A DNA stretch of 55,699 nucleotides, taken from positions 1 to 55,699 of the forward strand of contig JAGWMP010000002.1 of NCBI GenBank assembly GCA_028871705.1, given 5' to 3'. The DNA comes from Gammaproteobacteria bacterium (GTDB lineage: Bacteria > Pseudomonadota > Gammaproteobacteria > Steroidobacterales > Steroidobacteraceae). Positions 1-10,068 of the stretch are shown one piece after another. Position numbers and translations under genes: made by a program. Position 1 is the first letter of the stretch. Every line of letters begins with the position of its first letter. Under the pieces are notes generated by a model. The model was not told the DNA's origin, did no database searches, and was given only the letters and a program-made list of their open reading frames with translations.

Positions 1-135
1 GGCATCATGGGTCCGCCGACCATCGCCTTCTACGGCGCCGATGGCCGCGAACGCAGTGACCTGCGCGTGGTGGGATACATGAAAGCCGACGCCTTCGCCG
101 CAAGGGCCCGCGAGGCGCTCCAAGCTCCGCCGTGA
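1..135 (+). CDS. dsbD: Thiol:disulfide interchange protein DsbD, C-terminal end (partial)
   Basis: Only the last 44 codons are inside the window; the gene begins to the left. The segment reads GPPTIAFYGADGRE, then RVVGYMKADAF, which matches the end of the C-terminal thioredoxin-like domain of DsbD, including the cis-Pro loop (GPPT). In the family, DsbD carries electrons from cytoplasmic thioredoxin across the inner membrane to periplasmic thioredoxin-like proteins. Its TGA stop overlaps the GTG start of the next gene (GTGA), and that gene encodes a TlpA-like thioredoxin, a plausible electron acceptor. The identification rests on a short segment plus this context. Confidence 0.75.
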   Translation, partial: GIMGPPTIAFYGADGRERSDLRVVGYMKADAFAARAREALQAPP

Positions 136-875
136 GCGGGCGCCGCCGCCCGCTCGGTGCCGCTGCCGCGGTGACCGGGATGCTGCTCGTGGCCGCGGGC
201 GCGGGCTTTCTCCTGCAGCGGTTGACCGCACCCCCGCCATCGACGCTGCGCCCGCTGCCACCGGCAGCAGCCCCCAGGCCTGCGGACCCGGCGCCGCCGA
301 CGGCTTCCGGGCCCACGCCGCGCCCGCCCGCCGCACCCGGCGCCGCTTCGGCCTCCGGGGGGCTCCCCGATTTCACCCTCCCCGATCTCAGCGGTGCGCC
401 TCGCCGGCTTTCGGACTGGCACGGACGGACGCTGGTGATCAACTTCTGGGCCACCTGGTGCGAGCCCTGTCGCCGCGAAATCCCACTCCTCGAGACTGTT
501 CGCCGTGAAAATTACTCTAAAAACCTCGAAATAATCGGTATCGCCGTCGATCATCTGGATTCCGTGCAAAAAATGGTCGAGGACCTCAAGATCGACTATC
601 CGGTGCTGGTCGGGGAGAAGGGAGGGCTCGCCGCGGTGAGCGCCTTCGGCATGGATACGGTGCTGCCCTTCACGGTGTTTGCCGACCCGCAGGGCCGCAT
701 CGTTACGGTCAAGGTCGGAGAGTTGCATCGGGACGAGGCGACGTTCATCCTCGCGCGGCTGGCCGAGGTCGCGGCCGGAAGGCTCACCGTCGCAGCCGCA
801 CGGGGCCGGATCGATGACGAGATCCGCCGCCTGGCCACCGCCCGTGCGGCATCTGCAGGTCCCACCCACAATTAG
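132..875 (+). CDS. TlpA/ResA-family membrane-anchored thiol-disulfide reductase
   Basis: The 247-residue protein has an N-terminal membrane anchor (about residues 9-30), a Pro/Ala-rich linker (about 33-77) and a thioredoxin domain with the redox motif WCEPC (Cys110 and Cys113). This layout fits TlpA, ResA and CcmG proteins, which reduce apocytochrome c or other exported cysteines on the outer face of the membrane. The GTG start overlaps the dsbD stop, so the two are probably co-translated and DsbD may keep this protein reduced. The C-terminal extension after about residue 215 is Ala/Arg-rich. About 55 bases near position 505 are markedly A-rich compared with the surroundings. The exact substrate cannot be told from sequence. 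Confidence 0.85.
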   Translation: MSGRRRPLGAAAAVTGMLLVAAGAGFLLQRLTAPPPSTLRPLPPAAAPRPADPAPPTASGPTPRPPAAPGAASASGGLPDFTLPDLSGAPRRLSDWHGRTLVINFWATWCEPCRREIPLLETVRRENYSKNLEIIGIAVDHLDSVQKMVEDLKIDYPVLVGEKGGLAAVSAFGMDTVLPFTVFADPQGRIVTVKVGELHRDEATFILARLAEVAAGRLTVAAARGRIDDEIRRLATARAASAGPTHN

Positions 876-988
876 CAAGATCGGGTGAGATCCTCGCAGA
901 TCCCGCCAAGAACCTATCCAAGTGCGCTCCGATTGGGGTACATTCGCCGCGCTTGTTTGACCCAAACCGATAAGAAGACCCGCCAGCC

Positions 989-1435
989 ATGGCCCGAGTG
1001 CTGTTGTTGAACGGCCCGAACCTGAATCTGCTCGGTACCCGTGAGCCCGCCATCTACGGCACCGAGACGCTCGAGTCGATCGAGAAGCGCTGCGCGGCGC
1101 TCGCGCGCGAGGCAGGCCACGAGCTCGTGGCCTTCCAGAGCAACGCCGAGCACGAGCTGATCGGGCGGATCCAGCGCACCGGGACGGACGGCATCGCCTT
1201 CCTCATCTTCAATCCCGGCGCCTTCACCCACACGAGCATCGCGCTGCGCGACGCGCTGCTCGGCGCACACGTCCCGTTCATCGAGCTGCACCTCTCCAAC
1301 ACGCACGCGCGTGAGAGCTTCCGCCAGCATTCCTACTTCTCCGACATCGCCGTCGGGGTGATCGCCGGTTTCGGCGCTTTCGGCTACGAGATGGCGGTGC
1401 GCGCCGCCGCCGAGCGGCTCGCGCGCCGCGCCTGA
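989..1435 (+). CDS. aroQ: Type II 3-dehydroquinate dehydratase
   Basis: This cytoplasmic enzyme of the shikimate pathway converts 3-dehydroquinate to 3-dehydroshikimate. The 148-residue protein begins with the family signature [13 protein letters not shown], whose lid loop carries the catalytic Arg and which is followed by the Tyr of IYG. It also has the [10 protein letters not shown] segment and ELHLSN. The length matches the usual dodecameric type II enzymes of about 145-150 residues. It heads the run aroQ-accB-accC-prmA, an order common in Gammaproteobacteria. About 110 bp separate it from the gene before, so a promoter probably lies in that gap. Confidence 0.95.
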   Translation: MARVLLLNGPNLNLLGTREPAIYGTETLESIEKRCAALAREAGHELVAFQSNAEHELIGRIQRTGTDGIAFLIFNPGAFTHTSIALRDALLGAHVPFIELHLSNTHARESFRQHSYFSDIAVGVIAGFGAFGYEMAVRAAAERLARRA

Positions 1436-1476
1436 GTCACCAACCCTTCGCCTCAAGACCTCGGGGTATTCCCGGC

Positions 1477-1944
1477 ATGGACATACGAAAAATCAAGAAA
1501 CTGATCGAGCTGCTGGAGGAATCCGGCATCGCCGAGATCGAGATCAAGGAGGGGGAGGAAGCGGTGCGCATCAGCCGCATGGGCCCCGCGCAGCCGGTTA
1601 CCCAGCTGGTGCACGCCCCGGCCCCGGTCGCGGCCGCCGCGGGACGCTTGCCGGAGCTGCAGCCCGCGGCGCTCGCCGAGGGCGGCGGCGCGCCGAAGCC
1701 CAAGCCCAACGAGCATGTCATCACCGCGCCGATGGTCGGGACCTTCTACGCCGCGCCCTCCCCGGGCGCCAAGGCCTTCGTCGAAATCGGCGATGAGGTC
1801 AAGGTCGGCCAGGTCCTGTGCGTCATCGAGGCGATGAAGATGATGAACCAGATCGAGGCCGACAAGGCCGGCAAGCTCTCCTCCATCATGGCGCGCAACG
1901 GCGACCCGGTGGAGTTCGGCCAGCCCCTCTTCGTCATCGAATAA
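1477..1944 (+). CDS. accB: Biotin carboxyl carrier protein of acetyl-CoA carboxylase
   Basis: This is the carrier subunit (BCCP) of acetyl-CoA carboxylase, which makes malonyl-CoA for fatty acid synthesis. The 155-residue protein starts [17 protein letters not shown], typical of AccB. An Ala/Pro-rich linker follows, then a C-terminal biotinyl domain with the biotinylation motif EAMKMMN, in which the first Lys carries biotin. It sits 8 bp before accC, the usual accBC pair. The carboxyltransferase genes accA and accD are not in this window. Confidence 0.97.
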   Translation: MDIRKIKKLIELLEESGIAEIEIKEGEEAVRISRMGPAQPVTQLVHAPAPVAAAAGRLPELQPAALAEGGGAPKPKPNEHVITAPMVGTFYAAPSPGAKAFVEIGDEVKVGQVLCVIEAMKMMNQIEADKAGKLSSIMARNGDPVEFGQPLFVIE

Positions 1945-1952
1945 AGCCGGCC

Positions 1953-3296
1953 ATGATCGAGAAGCTGGTCATCGCCAACCGCGGCGAGATTGCGCTGCGC
2001 ATCCTCAGAGCCTGCCGCGAGCTGGGCATCAAGACGGTGGCGGTGCACTCGACCGCCGACTACAGCCTGAAGCACGTGCTGCTCGCGGACGAGTCGGTGT
2101 GCATAGGCCCGCCGGCCTCCGCCGGCAGCTACCTCAACATGCCGGCGATCATCTCGGCCGCCGAGGTGACCGACTCGGTCGCCATCCATCCCGGCTACGG
2201 CTTCCTCTCCGAGAACGCCGACTTCGCCGAGCGGGTCGAGAAATCCGGCTTTGTATTCGTCGGACCGAAGGCCGAGACCATCCGCACCATGGGCGACAAG
2301 GTCTCGGCCATCAAGGTGATGAAGTCGCACGGCGTGCCGTGCGTACCGGGCTCCGACGGCCCCCTCGGGGACGACGGCGACGAGAACCTGCGCATCGCGC
2401 GCGATATCGGCTATCCGGTGATCATCAAGGCATCCGGCGGCGGCGGCGGCCGCGGCATGCGCGTGGTGCACACCGAGGCCTCGCTCCTGAATGCCATCGG
2501 CATCACGCGCGCCGAGGCGCGCGCCGCCTTCGGCAACGACCAGGTCTACATGGAGAAATTCCTCGAGCGCCCCCGCCACATCGAGTTCCAGGTGCTCGGC
2601 GATGCGCACGGCAACGTGATTCACCTCGGGGAACGCGACTGCTCGATGCAGCGCCGCCACCAGAAGGTGATCGAGGAGGCACCGGCCCCGGGAATCACGC
2701 TCCGGCAGAGGAAGACCATGGGCGATCGCTGCGTCGAGGCGTGCCGCGCGGTCGGCTACCGCAGCGCCGGCACGCTCGAGTTTCTCTACGAGGACGGCGA
2801 GTTCTTCTTCATCGAGATGAATACCCGCATCCAGGTCGAGCATCCGGTGACCGAGCTCGTGACCGGCATCGACCTGGTGAAGGCGCAGCTCATGATCGCG
2901 AGCGGCGAGCGGCTGCCCTACGCGCAGAGCGACGTACAGATCCGCGGCCACGCCATGGAGTGCCGCATCAACGCCGAGGACCCCAAGACCTTCGTGCCCT
3001 CGCCCGGTCCCATCCGCCTGTGGCATGCGCCCGGCGGGCCCGGCATCCGCGTCGACAGCCACGTGTACTCGGGCTACAACGTGCCGCCCTATTACGACTC
3101 GCTGATCTGCAAGCTCATCGCCCACGGCGACAATCGCGATACCGCCATCGCGCGCATGAAGAACGCCCTCGCCGAGATGGTCATCGAGGGCATCAAGACC
3201 AACGTCGCGCTGCACCAGGAGATCTGCAATCACGCCGCCTTCCAGAAGGGCGGCACCGACATCCACTACCTGGAGCGCCGGCTGGGATTGCGTTGA
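1953..3296 (+). CDS. accC: Biotin carboxylase subunit of acetyl-CoA carboxylase
   Basis: This ATP-grasp enzyme carboxylates the biotin on AccB using ATP and bicarbonate. The 447-residue length is close to E. coli AccC (449). It begins [17 protein letters not shown] and has the glycine-rich ATP loop [11 protein letters not shown] and the catalytic-region motif [13 protein letters not shown]. The ATG at 1953 was chosen over an upstream in-frame start because it gives the canonical N-terminus and follows the accB stop directly. Its TGA overlaps the TTG start proposed for prmA. Confidence 0.97.
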   Translation: MIEKLVIANRGEIALRILRACRELGIKTVAVHSTADYSLKHVLLADESVCIGPPASAGSYLNMPAIISAAEVTDSVAIHPGYGFLSENADFAERVEKSGFVFVGPKAETIRTMGDKVSAIKVMKSHGVPCVPGSDGPLGDDGDENLRIARDIGYPVIIKASGGGGGRGMRVVHTEASLLNAIGITRAEARAAFGNDQVYMEKFLERPRHIEFQVLGDAHGNVIHLGERDCSMQRRHQKVIEEAPAPGITLRQRKTMGDRCVEACRAVGYRSAGTLEFLYEDGEFFFIEMNTRIQVEHPVTELVTGIDLVKAQLMIASGERLPYAQSDVQIRGHAMECRINAEDPKTFVPSPGPIRLWHAPGGPGIRVDSHVYSGYNVPPYYDSLICKLIAHGDNRDTAIARMKNALAEMVIEGIKTNVALHQEICNHAAFQKGGTDIHYLERRLGLR

Positions 3297-4168
3297 GCCG
3301 GGTATCGGTCTCCTTCGATCTGGGCGCCCTCGATCCGGCGGTGGCCGAGCGCCTGTGCCTCGCGCTCGGCGCCGCGGCGGTCACCTTCGCCGACGCGCGC
3401 GATGATCCGGTGCTCGAGCCGTTGCCGGGCGAGATGCGCCTGTGGCCGGCGACGCGCCTCACGGCGCTGTTCCTCGAAGCCCCCGAGCCCGGCGCCGTCG
3501 CCGCCGCGCTCGCCGCGGCCCTCGGCATGCCCGCCGCGCGCATCAGCGCCGCGGTGCTGCCGGAGCGCGTCTGGGAGCGCGAGTGGCTGAAGGATTTTCA
3601 CGCCATGCGCTTCGGGGAGCGGCTCTGGATCTGTCCGCGCCACGAGCGCGTCACCGAGCCCGATGCCGTCATCGTCACGCTCGACCCGGGGCTCGCCTTC
3701 GGCACCGGGACCCATCCGAGCACGGCGCTGTGTCTCGAATGCCTCGACCGCCATCCGCCCCGCGGCGAGCGGGTCATCGACTACGGCTGCGGCTCGGGGG
3801 TGCTGGCGCTCGCGGCCGCCAGGCTCGGGGCGGCCGAGGTGCATTGTTTCGACATCGATCCCCAGGCACTCACGGCCACGCGCGAGAACGCGCTCGCGAA
3901 CGAGGTCGCCGCGGCGGTGCACGTGCACGAGCGTGCCGCGCAGCTGCCCGGGGGCGCGGGGCTCCTGCTCGCGAATATCCTCTCCGGTCCCCTGTGCGCG
4001 CTCGCACCGGCTTTCGCGGCGCTGCTGCGCCCCGGCGGCTTCGCGGTGCTTGCCGGACTGATGCGGCACGAGGTCCCCGACGTGACAGCCGCTTACGCCG
4101 CGTGCTTTGATGTGGAGGGCTGCGCAGAGAAGGGCGATTGGGCGTGCCTCAGGGCGCGCCGGCACTAA
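3293..4168 (+). CDS. prmA: Ribosomal protein L11 methyltransferase
   Basis: PrmA uses S-adenosylmethionine to trimethylate lysines and the N-terminus of ribosomal protein L11. The gene codes for 291 residues (E. coli 293). The SAM-binding region shows [14 protein letters not shown], then [19 protein letters not shown] and NILSGPL. A TTG start at 3293 is proposed because it overlaps the accC stop as TTGA and gives the N-terminus [11 protein letters not shown] at the expected length; no in-frame ATG lies nearby. The reading frame stays open far upstream through accC, an artefact of high GC content and not part of the gene. Confidence 0.93.
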   Translation: MSRVSVSFDLGALDPAVAERLCLALGAAAVTFADARDDPVLEPLPGEMRLWPATRLTALFLEAPEPGAVAAALAAALGMPAARISAAVLPERVWEREWLKDFHAMRFGERLWICPRHERVTEPDAVIVTLDPGLAFGTGTHPSTALCLECLDRHPPRGERVIDYGCGSGVLALAAARLGAAEVHCFDIDPQALTATRENALANEVAAAVHVHERAAQLPGGAGLLLANILSGPLCALAPAFAALLRPGGFAVLAGLMRHEVPDVTAAYAACFDVEGCAEKGDWACLRARRH

Positions 4169-4174
4169 CGAGCG

Positions 4175-5374
4175 ATGTTCACCGTCTGTCCCAAGTGCGC
4201 CCTGACGCTGGTCGTGACGGCGGCGGACCTGCGCGTCGCGCAGGGGTACGTGCGCTGCGGCCGCTGCTCGAGCGTGTTCAACGCACTCGCCCAGCTCTCC
4301 GACGAGCGCGGCGCGGCACGCGCCGCCGAGCCGCCGCCCCCCGAGCGCGAGCCCGAGCCCGAACCCGAAGCACAGCCCGAGCCCCCGCCACCGCCGGCGC
4401 GCACGCCGGCGCCGCCTGCCGCGGAGGAGGAAGGACTCCCCGAGGAGGCGCTCGAGTTCAATCCCGAAAGAACCGACGCCGCCTCGGTGTTCGTTGCGGC
4501 GCCGCCAAGTCCCGAGTGGACCGCGGCGACCGGCTCGTTCAAGGCACTCGTGGCCGCCAACCAGGAGCCGGTCGCGCCTGCGCCGGCACCGGCCGCCGCG
4601 AACGAGGACCTCGACATCGAGCTCGACGCCGCGCTCCTCTCCGAGATCGTCGCGAGCCAACCGCGTGCACGGGACGCGCCCCCGCCGCCCGCTGCCCCGC
4701 CGCCCGCGCCGCAGAAGCCACCCGCTCCGCCGCGCCGCAGCGCGCCCCATACTGCGCCCGCCGCGGTGCCTGCTGCCGCGGCGCCCGCCGCGCCGCAGCC
4801 GGACACGGAGCCGGAACCGCTCGCAACCGCCTCGCCCGCGCCACGGCGCGCGCCCTGGCTGTGGAGCATCGCCGCGGCGCTCGCGGTGCTGGTACTCGCG
4901 GCCCAGGCCGTCGATCATCAGCGCGACGCCCTCGCCACCGATCCGCGCTTCGGCGCCCCGCTCACCGCGCTCTATGCCTCGCTCGGCGTTCCGCTCATGC
5001 CACGCTGGGATCTGCACGCCTACGACGTGCGCCAGCTCGGCGCCACGGTCGCACCGGCGGCCGCGGCCGGCGCCACCGGCGCGATCACCGTGCGCGCCAG
5101 CATCCACAACGCGGGATCGAAGCCGCAGCCGCTGCCGCTGTTGCGCGTGACGCTCGAGGACCGCTTCGGCAACCGCATCGCCTCGCGCGACGTGTCCCCG
5201 CGCGACTACCTGCCGCACAGCATGACGCCGGGCGCGCTGCTCGCCGTGGGCCAGCGCATCGACGCCGAGCTCGCCTTCGTCGATCCGGGCTCGAGCGCCG
5301 TCGGCTTCGAGCTCGACGCCTGCCTCGCGATGCGCGGCGGCGTCACCTGCGCCAACGACGCGGGCGCCCGCTAG
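4175..5374 (+). CDS. Zinc-ribbon and DUF3426 domain membrane protein
   Basis: The 399-residue protein has an N-terminal MJ0042-type zinc ribbon (CPKC at residues 5-8 and CGRC at about 28-31). A long low-complexity region rich in Pro, Ala and Glu follows (about 45-225), then one membrane span near WLWSIAAALAVLVLAAQAV, then a C-terminal DUF3426 domain, probably periplasmic, which ends with a cysteine pair. Proteins of this design commonly lie between prmA and dusB in Gammaproteobacteria. Their function is not established. The start lies only 6 bp after prmA, so it belongs to the same operon. Confidence 0.85.
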   Translation: MFTVCPKCALTLVVTAADLRVAQGYVRCGRCSSVFNALAQLSDERGAARAAEPPPPEREPEPEPEAQPEPPPPPARTPAPPAAEEEGLPEEALEFNPERTDAASVFVAAPPSPEWTAATGSFKALVAANQEPVAPAPAPAAANEDLDIELDAALLSEIVASQPRARDAPPPPAAPPPAPQKPPAPPRRSAPHTAPAAVPAAAAPAAPQPDTEPEPLATASPAPRRAPWLWSIAAALAVLVLAAQAVDHQRDALATDPRFGAPLTALYASLGVPLMPRWDLHAYDVRQLGATVAPAAAAGATGAITVRASIHNAGSKPQPLPLLRVTLEDRFGNRIASRDVSPRDYLPHSMTPGALLAVGQRIDAELAFVDPGSSAVGFELDACLAMRGGVTCANDAGAR

Positions 5375-5382
5375 GAGCGCGC

Positions 5383-6372
5383 ATGCGTATCGGGCCCTGG
5401 ACGCTGCCCTCGCCCGTCGTGCTCGCGCCCATGGCGGGCGTGACCGACCGGCCGTTCCGCATCCTGTGCCGCAGCCTCGGCGCGGGACTGGCGGCCTCAG
5501 AGATGCTCACCTCGGATACGCGGCTCTGGACCAGCTCCAAATCGCGCCTGCGCATGAACCACCAGGGCGAGCCGGAGCCGCGCGTGGTTCAGCTCGCCGG
5601 CGCCGATCCGGAGGCGCTCGCCGAGGCGGCCCGGCTCAACGTCGCGCTCGGCGCCCAGATCATCGACCTGAACATGGGCTGTCCGGCAAAAAAAGTCTGC
5701 GGGAATCTGTGCGGCTCGGCGCTGCTCAGGGACGAGCCGCTGGTGGCACGCATCCTGGAGACGGTGGTCCGCGCGGTCGAGGTGCCCGTGACGCTCAAGA
5801 TCCGCACCGGCTGGGATCGCGCGCACGTGAACGGCGTCGAGATCGCGCGCATCGCCGAGCGCTCCGGCATCGCAGCGCTCGCGGTGCACGGGCGCACACG
5901 CGCGGACTTCTACGCCGGGACCGCGGAGTACGCGACGATTCGCGACATCAAGGCGCGCGTATCGATTCCGGTGTTCGCCAATGGCGACATCGGCGACGGA
6001 AAAAAAGCGCGCGAGGTACTTGATTTCACCGGTGCCGACGGAGTAATGATCGGCCGCGCGAGCCACGGGCGACCGTGGATTTTCCGCGCTGTCAACGGTG
6101 AGCTGCAAAGCGGATTTGCGACGCCGGCACTTCTGCGCAGCGAGGTGCGTGATATCATCCTCGCGCATCTCGACTCGGTGTACTGCTTCTACGGCGAGGA
6201 GACCGGAGTCCGGATCGCGCGCAAACATCTCGGCTGGTATTGCGGACAGCTGCTCGGCGAGCCGGCGGCGGTCCGGCGGGATCTGATGGGGGCATTGAGT
6301 ACCGCCGCACAGTTCGCGCAGACGCTTAAAGCTTTCGATGCATGGGTGGGCGAGGCCGCATTGGCGGCCTGA
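5383..6372 (+). CDS. dusB: tRNA-dihydrouridine synthase B
   Basis: This FMN enzyme reduces specific uridines in the tRNA D-loop region to dihydrouridine. The 329-residue protein has the N-terminal barrel signature VVLAPMAGVTDRPFR. It carries the catalytic-cysteine loop NMGCPAKKV and the FMN-phosphate-binding segment GADGVMIGRAS. The ATG at 5383 gives the canonical N-terminus and lies 8 bp after the DUF3426 gene. In many Gammaproteobacteria dusB and fis are co-transcribed, as is likely here. Confidence 0.95.
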   Translation: MRIGPWTLPSPVVLAPMAGVTDRPFRILCRSLGAGLAASEMLTSDTRLWTSSKSRLRMNHQGEPEPRVVQLAGADPEALAEAARLNVALGAQIIDLNMGCPAKKVCGNLCGSALLRDEPLVARILETVVRAVEVPVTLKIRTGWDRAHVNGVEIARIAERSGIAALAVHGRTRADFYAGTAEYATIRDIKARVSIPVFANGDIGDGKKAREVLDFTGADGVMIGRASHGRPWIFRAVNGELQSGFATPALLRSEVRDIILAHLDSVYCFYGEETGVRIARKHLGWYCGQLLGEPAAVRRDLMGALSTAAQFAQTLKAFDAWVGEAALAA

Positions 6373-6399
6373 CGATCGGTTTTTCTCCGGGGGTCTTAC

Positions 6400-6693
6400 A
6401 TGACGGCAAAGAAAAAGACTCGGACTCGTGAAGCCGCCGCCGCCAGAGTGAATGGACGCGATCTGCCGCTGCGCAATCACGCCGAGCGCGCCTTGAGTGA
6501 ATACTTCACCAGCCTGAACGGCCATCGGCCCGCGCACCTGTACGATCTGGTGCTGCGCGAGGTCGAGGAGCCCCTGTTTCGCGTGGTGCTCGACTACGCC
6601 CAGGGCAACCAGAGCCGCGCCGCCGGAATCCTCGGCATCAACCGTGGCACGCTGCGCAAGAAGCTCAAGCAGTTCGGACTCGCGGGCTCCTGA
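6400..6693 (+). CDS. fis: DNA-binding protein Fis
   Basis: Fis is a nucleoid-associated protein and transcriptional regulator that bends DNA. The 97-residue protein (E. coli 98) has the helix-turn-helix in its last 45 residues, with the conserved segment [20 protein letters not shown] followed by TLRKKLK. The basic, Lys/Arg-rich N-terminus is more variable, as is usual outside the Enterobacteria. It follows dusB by 27 bp and precedes purH by 47 bp. A G-rich stretch (CCGGGGG) upstream of the ATG could act as ribosome binding site. Confidence 0.95.
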   Translation: MTAKKKTRTREAAAARVNGRDLPLRNHAERALSEYFTSLNGHRPAHLYDLVLREVEEPLFRVVLDYAQGNQSRAAGILGINRGTLRKKLKQFGLAGS

Positions 6694-6740
6694 GGCCCGC
6701 CGGCGCCGGGCGCCCCGGCCCGTCGGGGGCTGAAAGCACG

Positions 6741-8324
6741 ATGCCCTCGCTCCCCGTACGCCGCGCGCTGCTGTCGGTCTCCGACAAGACCGGGCTCGTC
6801 GAGCTCGCCCGCGCGCTGCAGCAGCGCGGCATCGAGATCCTCTCCACCGGCGGCACGGCGCGCCTGCTGGCATCGGCGGGCGTCGCGGTGCGCGAGGTGG
6901 CGAGCTGGACCGGCTTCCCGGAGATCATGGACGGGCGCGTCAAGACGCTGCACCCGAAGATCCACGGCGGCCTCCTCGGCCGCCGCGGCGTCGATGATCA
7001 GGTCATGGCGCAGCACGGCATCGGGCCCATCGATCTGCTGGTCGTGAATCTCTACCCGTTCGCCGCCACCGTGGCGCGCCCCGGCTGCACCTATGAGGAC
7101 GCCATCGAGAACATCGACGTCGGCGGTCCGGCGATGCTGCGCGCCGCCGCCAAGAACCACGACTCGGTGCTGGTGGTGGTCGATCCGGCGGACTACCCGC
7201 AGCTCCTGAAGGAACTCGACACCCACCAGGGTGCAAGCGACACGGCGACGCGCGCGCGCCTCGCCGCCAAAGCCTTCGCGCATACGGCGAGCTACGACGC
7301 CATGGTCGCGGCGTATCTCCAGGCGCACACCGCCGGGGTGGCCGCGGCAGCCGGGCGGCCGCCCTTCCCGGCAACGCTCGCGCTCGTCTTCGAGAAGGTC
7401 CAGGACCTGCGCTACGGTGAGAATCCGCACCAGGCGGCGGCCTTCTACCGCGACCCGGCCGCCCGTGGCGCGAGCATCGCACGCGCCGCGATGCTGCAGG
7501 GCAAGGATCTGTCCTTCAACAACATCGCCGATGCCGATACCGCCATCGAGTGCGTGCGGCAGTTCGCCGGCCCCGCCTGCGTCATCGTCAAGCACGCCAA
7601 CCCCTGCGGCGCGGCGCTCGCGCCCTCCGTGCTCGAGGCCTACGAGCGCGCCTATCGCACCGACCCGACCTCGGCCTTCGGCGGCATCATCGCCTTCAAC
7701 CGCGAGCTCGACGGGGCGACCGCGCGCGCCATCACGTCGCGGCAGTTCGTCGAAGTGCTGGCCGCCCCGAGCGTAGCCCACGAAGCCGCCCAGGTGCTCG
7801 CCGGCAGGCCGAACGTGCGCGTGCTGGCGCTCGGCGACCTCGGCGCGGGCAGCCAGGATGCGCTCGAGCTGCGCAGCGTCGGCGGCGGCCTGCTCACGCA
7901 GACGCGCGATCTCGCGGATCTGCCCGAGAGCGAGCTGCGCGTACCGACGCGGCGCAAGCCGAGCGAGACGGAGATGGCGGACCTCAAGTTCGCGTGGACC
8001 GTGTGCCGCTTCGTGAAATCCAACGCCATCGTGCTGGCGCGCGAGCGCGCCACCGTCGGTGTGGGCGCCGGTCAGATGAGCCGCGTCTATTCGACGCGCC
8101 TCGCCGCCATGAAGGCGGCGGACGAGAAGCTGGTGGTGGCGGGCGCGGTGCTGGCATCGGATGCCTTCCTGCCGTTTCGCGACAATCTCGACGTGGCCGC
8201 GGGCTTTGGGGTCCGCGCGGTCATCCAGCCGGGCGGGAGCGTGCGCGACGCGGAAGTGATCGCGGCCGCGGACGAGCACGACATGACCATGGTTTTCACC
8301 GGCATGCGCCACTTCCGCCACTAG
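6741..8324 (+). CDS. purH: Bifunctional AICAR transformylase / IMP cyclohydrolase
   Basis: PurH carries out the last two steps of IMP synthesis: formylation of AICAR, then ring closure. The 527-residue protein begins [20 protein letters not shown], the MGS-like cyclohydrolase domain. It continues into the transformylase domain with the catalytic motif VKHANPCG. It ends [15 protein letters not shown], typical of the family. The length equals that of most PurH proteins. It lies directly ahead of purD with an 11-bp gap, the common purHD operon. Confidence 0.97.
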   Translation: MPSLPVRRALLSVSDKTGLVELARALQQRGIEILSTGGTARLLASAGVAVREVASWTGFPEIMDGRVKTLHPKIHGGLLGRRGVDDQVMAQHGIGPIDLLVVNLYPFAATVARPGCTYEDAIENIDVGGPAMLRAAAKNHDSVLVVVDPADYPQLLKELDTHQGASDTATRARLAAKAFAHTASYDAMVAAYLQAHTAGVAAAAGRPPFPATLALVFEKVQDLRYGENPHQAAAFYRDPAARGASIARAAMLQGKDLSFNNIADADTAIECVRQFAGPACVIVKHANPCGAALAPSVLEAYERAYRTDPTSAFGGIIAFNRELDGATARAITSRQFVEVLAAPSVAHEAAQVLAGRPNVRVLALGDLGAGSQDALELRSVGGGLLTQTRDLADLPESELRVPTRRKPSETEMADLKFAWTVCRFVKSNAIVLARERATVGVGAGQMSRVYSTRLAAMKAADEKLVVAGAVLASDAFLPFRDNLDVAAGFGVRAVIQPGGSVRDAEVIAAADEHDMTMVFTGMRHFRH

Positions 8325-8335
8325 GTGCGCCGCCC

Positions 8336-9628
8336 ATGAAGATTCTGATCGTCGGCGGCGGCGGCCGTGAGCACGCGCTCGCCTGGAAATGCGCATCCGC
8401 CGCGCGCGTCAGCGAGGTGCTGGTGGCGCCCGGCAACGCCGGCACCGCGGCCGAACCCCGGGTGCGCAACGTCGCGGTCGGCGCCGAGGACATCGCCGGT
8501 CTCACCCGCCTCGCCGCCGCCGAGCGCGTCGATCTCACCATCATCGGACCGGAGGCGCCGCTGGTGGCGGGGGTCGTCGACGCCTTCGGCGCCGCGGGCT
8601 TGAGGTGCTTCGGCCCGACGCAGGCGGCCGCGCGGCTCGAGGGCTCGAAGGCCTTCGCCAAGGAATTCCTGCGCCGGCACGGCATCCCCACGGCGCGCTC
8701 GGCCACCTTCACCCGCGAGAGCTTCGATGCCGGCTGGGTGCGCGCCCAGACAGCCCCGCTGGTCGTAAAGGCGAGCGGTCTCGCCGCCGGCAAGGGCGTG
8801 GTCATCGCCGCCTCCGCCGCCGAGGCCCTCGCCACGGCCGAAGCGATGTTCGCCGGCCGGTTCGGCGCCGCCGGCCGCGAGGTCGTGATCGAGGAATTCC
8901 TCGCGGGCGAGGAAGCGAGCTTCATCGTGATGGCCGACGGCGCCCACGTGCTGCCGCTCGCGACCTCCCAGGACCACAAGCGCCGCGACGACGGCGACCG
9001 CGGCCCCAACACCGGCGGCATGGGCGCCTACTCCCCCGCCGCGGTGGTGACGCCCGCGATGCACGCGCGCATCATGCGCGAGGTGATCGAGCCTGCGATC
9101 GCCGGCCTGGCCGCCGACGGCACGCCTTACACCGGCTTTCTCTACGCCGGCATCATGATCGCCCCCGACGGCACGCCCAACGTGCTCGAGTTCAACTGCC
9201 GGCTCGGCGATCCGGAGACGCAGCCGATCCTCGCACGCCTCGCCTCCGACCTCACGGGGCTGTGCGAGGCGGCGCTCGAGCGGCGGCTCGATCGCGAGCG
9301 CGCGCAGTGGGATCCGCGCGCGGCGCTCGGCGTCGTCATGGCGGCGGGCGGCTATCCGGACAGCGTGCGCACGGGAGACCCCATCGAGGGGCTCGAGCGC
9401 GCCGCGCAGCTGCCGGGCAAGATCTTTCACGCCGGTACGCGGCTCGAGGCCGGGCGCGTGGTCACGAGCGGTGGGCGGGTGCTGTGCGCGGTCGGACTCG
9501 GAGCCGATGTGGCCGCGGCGCAGCGCCAGGCCTACGCGCTCGCGGACACGGTGCATTGGACCGGCGTGCAGTACCGGCGCGACATCGGCTTCCGTGCGAT
9601 CGCGCGCGAGCGCGGCGCACCGGCCTGA
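8336..9628 (+). CDS. purD: Phosphoribosylamine-glycine ligase
   Basis: This ATP-grasp ligase joins glycine to 5-phosphoribosylamine in the second step of purine synthesis. The 430-residue protein starts MKILIVGGGGREHALAWK. It has the ATP loop VKASGLAAGKGVV, the motif DHKRRDDGDRGPNTGGMGAY and the metal-site region EFNCRLGDPETQ. The ATG at 8336 gives the canonical N-terminus; the frame is open far upstream only because of GC content. The next gene starts about 8 bp after its stop. Confidence 0.97.
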   Translation: MKILIVGGGGREHALAWKCASAARVSEVLVAPGNAGTAAEPRVRNVAVGAEDIAGLTRLAAAERVDLTIIGPEAPLVAGVVDAFGAAGLRCFGPTQAAARLEGSKAFAKEFLRRHGIPTARSATFTRESFDAGWVRAQTAPLVVKASGLAAGKGVVIAASAAEALATAEAMFAGRFGAAGREVVIEEFLAGEEASFIVMADGAHVLPLATSQDHKRRDDGDRGPNTGGMGAYSPAAVVTPAMHARIMREVIEPAIAGLAADGTPYTGFLYAGIMIAPDGTPNVLEFNCRLGDPETQPILARLASDLTGLCEAALERRLDRERAQWDPRAALGVVMAAGGYPDSVRTGDPIEGLERAAQLPGKIFHAGTRLEAGRVVTSGGRVLCAVGLGADVAAAQRQAYALADTVHWTGVQYRRDIGFRAIARERGAPA

Positions 9629-9636
9629 AGCGCGCC

Positions 9637-10068
9637 GTGGCGCTCGATTTCCCCGGCGCGCACGTGGTGGAGCTCGAGGTCCGCCCCGCGGACATCGACG
9701 CCTACGACCACGTCAATAACGCCGTCTACCTCACCTGGCTCGACCGCGCGGCCTGGTCGCACTCCGCGGCGCTCGGCCTGCCGCTCGAGCGCTGCGTGGC
9801 GCTGCGGCGCGGCATGGCGGCGCTGCGCACCGAGATCGACTTCGTGCGCGCGGCGCTCGCCGGCGATCGCGTGCAGGTGGCCACCTGGATCGAGGCCGGC
9901 GATGCGCGGCTGCGGGTGGGGCGGCGCTTCCAGGTGCTGCGCGCGGCGGACGGCGCGACGCTGGCGCGGGCCCGCACCGACTACGTCTGCATCAATCTCG
10001 ACACCGGCAAGGCGGTGCGCATGCCGCCGGAATTCACGCGCGCCTACATCCCCACGGTCAGAAACTGA
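9637..10068 (+). CDS. Hot-dog-fold acyl-CoA thioesterase (YbgC/FadM type)
   Basis: The product is a 143-residue single hot-dog domain of the 4-hydroxybenzoyl-CoA thioesterase family, which hydrolyses acyl-CoA esters. The signature is RPADIDAYDHVNNAVYLTWL, with the catalytic Asp of the DxxxHVNN motif. The GTG at 9637 is the best start; a CTG at 9625 is also in frame. The gene follows purD closely and may be co-transcribed with it, although the link to purine synthesis is not obvious. Its 3' end overlaps the convergent outer-membrane protein gene by 11 bp. The physiological substrate cannot be told from sequence. Confidence 0.85.
   Translation: MALDFPGAHVVELEVRPADIDAYDHVNNAVYLTWLDRAAWSHSAALGLPLERCVALRRGMAALRTEIDFVRAALAGDRVQVATWIEAGDARLRVGRRFQVLRAADGATLARARTDYVCINLDTGKAVRMPPEFTRAYIPTVRN

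Noticed and set aside
2099-3292. Open frame running through accC into prmA, suggesting a much longer PrmA
   Set aside because: The part inside accC is an Arg/His-rich shadow frame caused by high GC content; real PrmA sequence starts at about 3293 and has the normal length.
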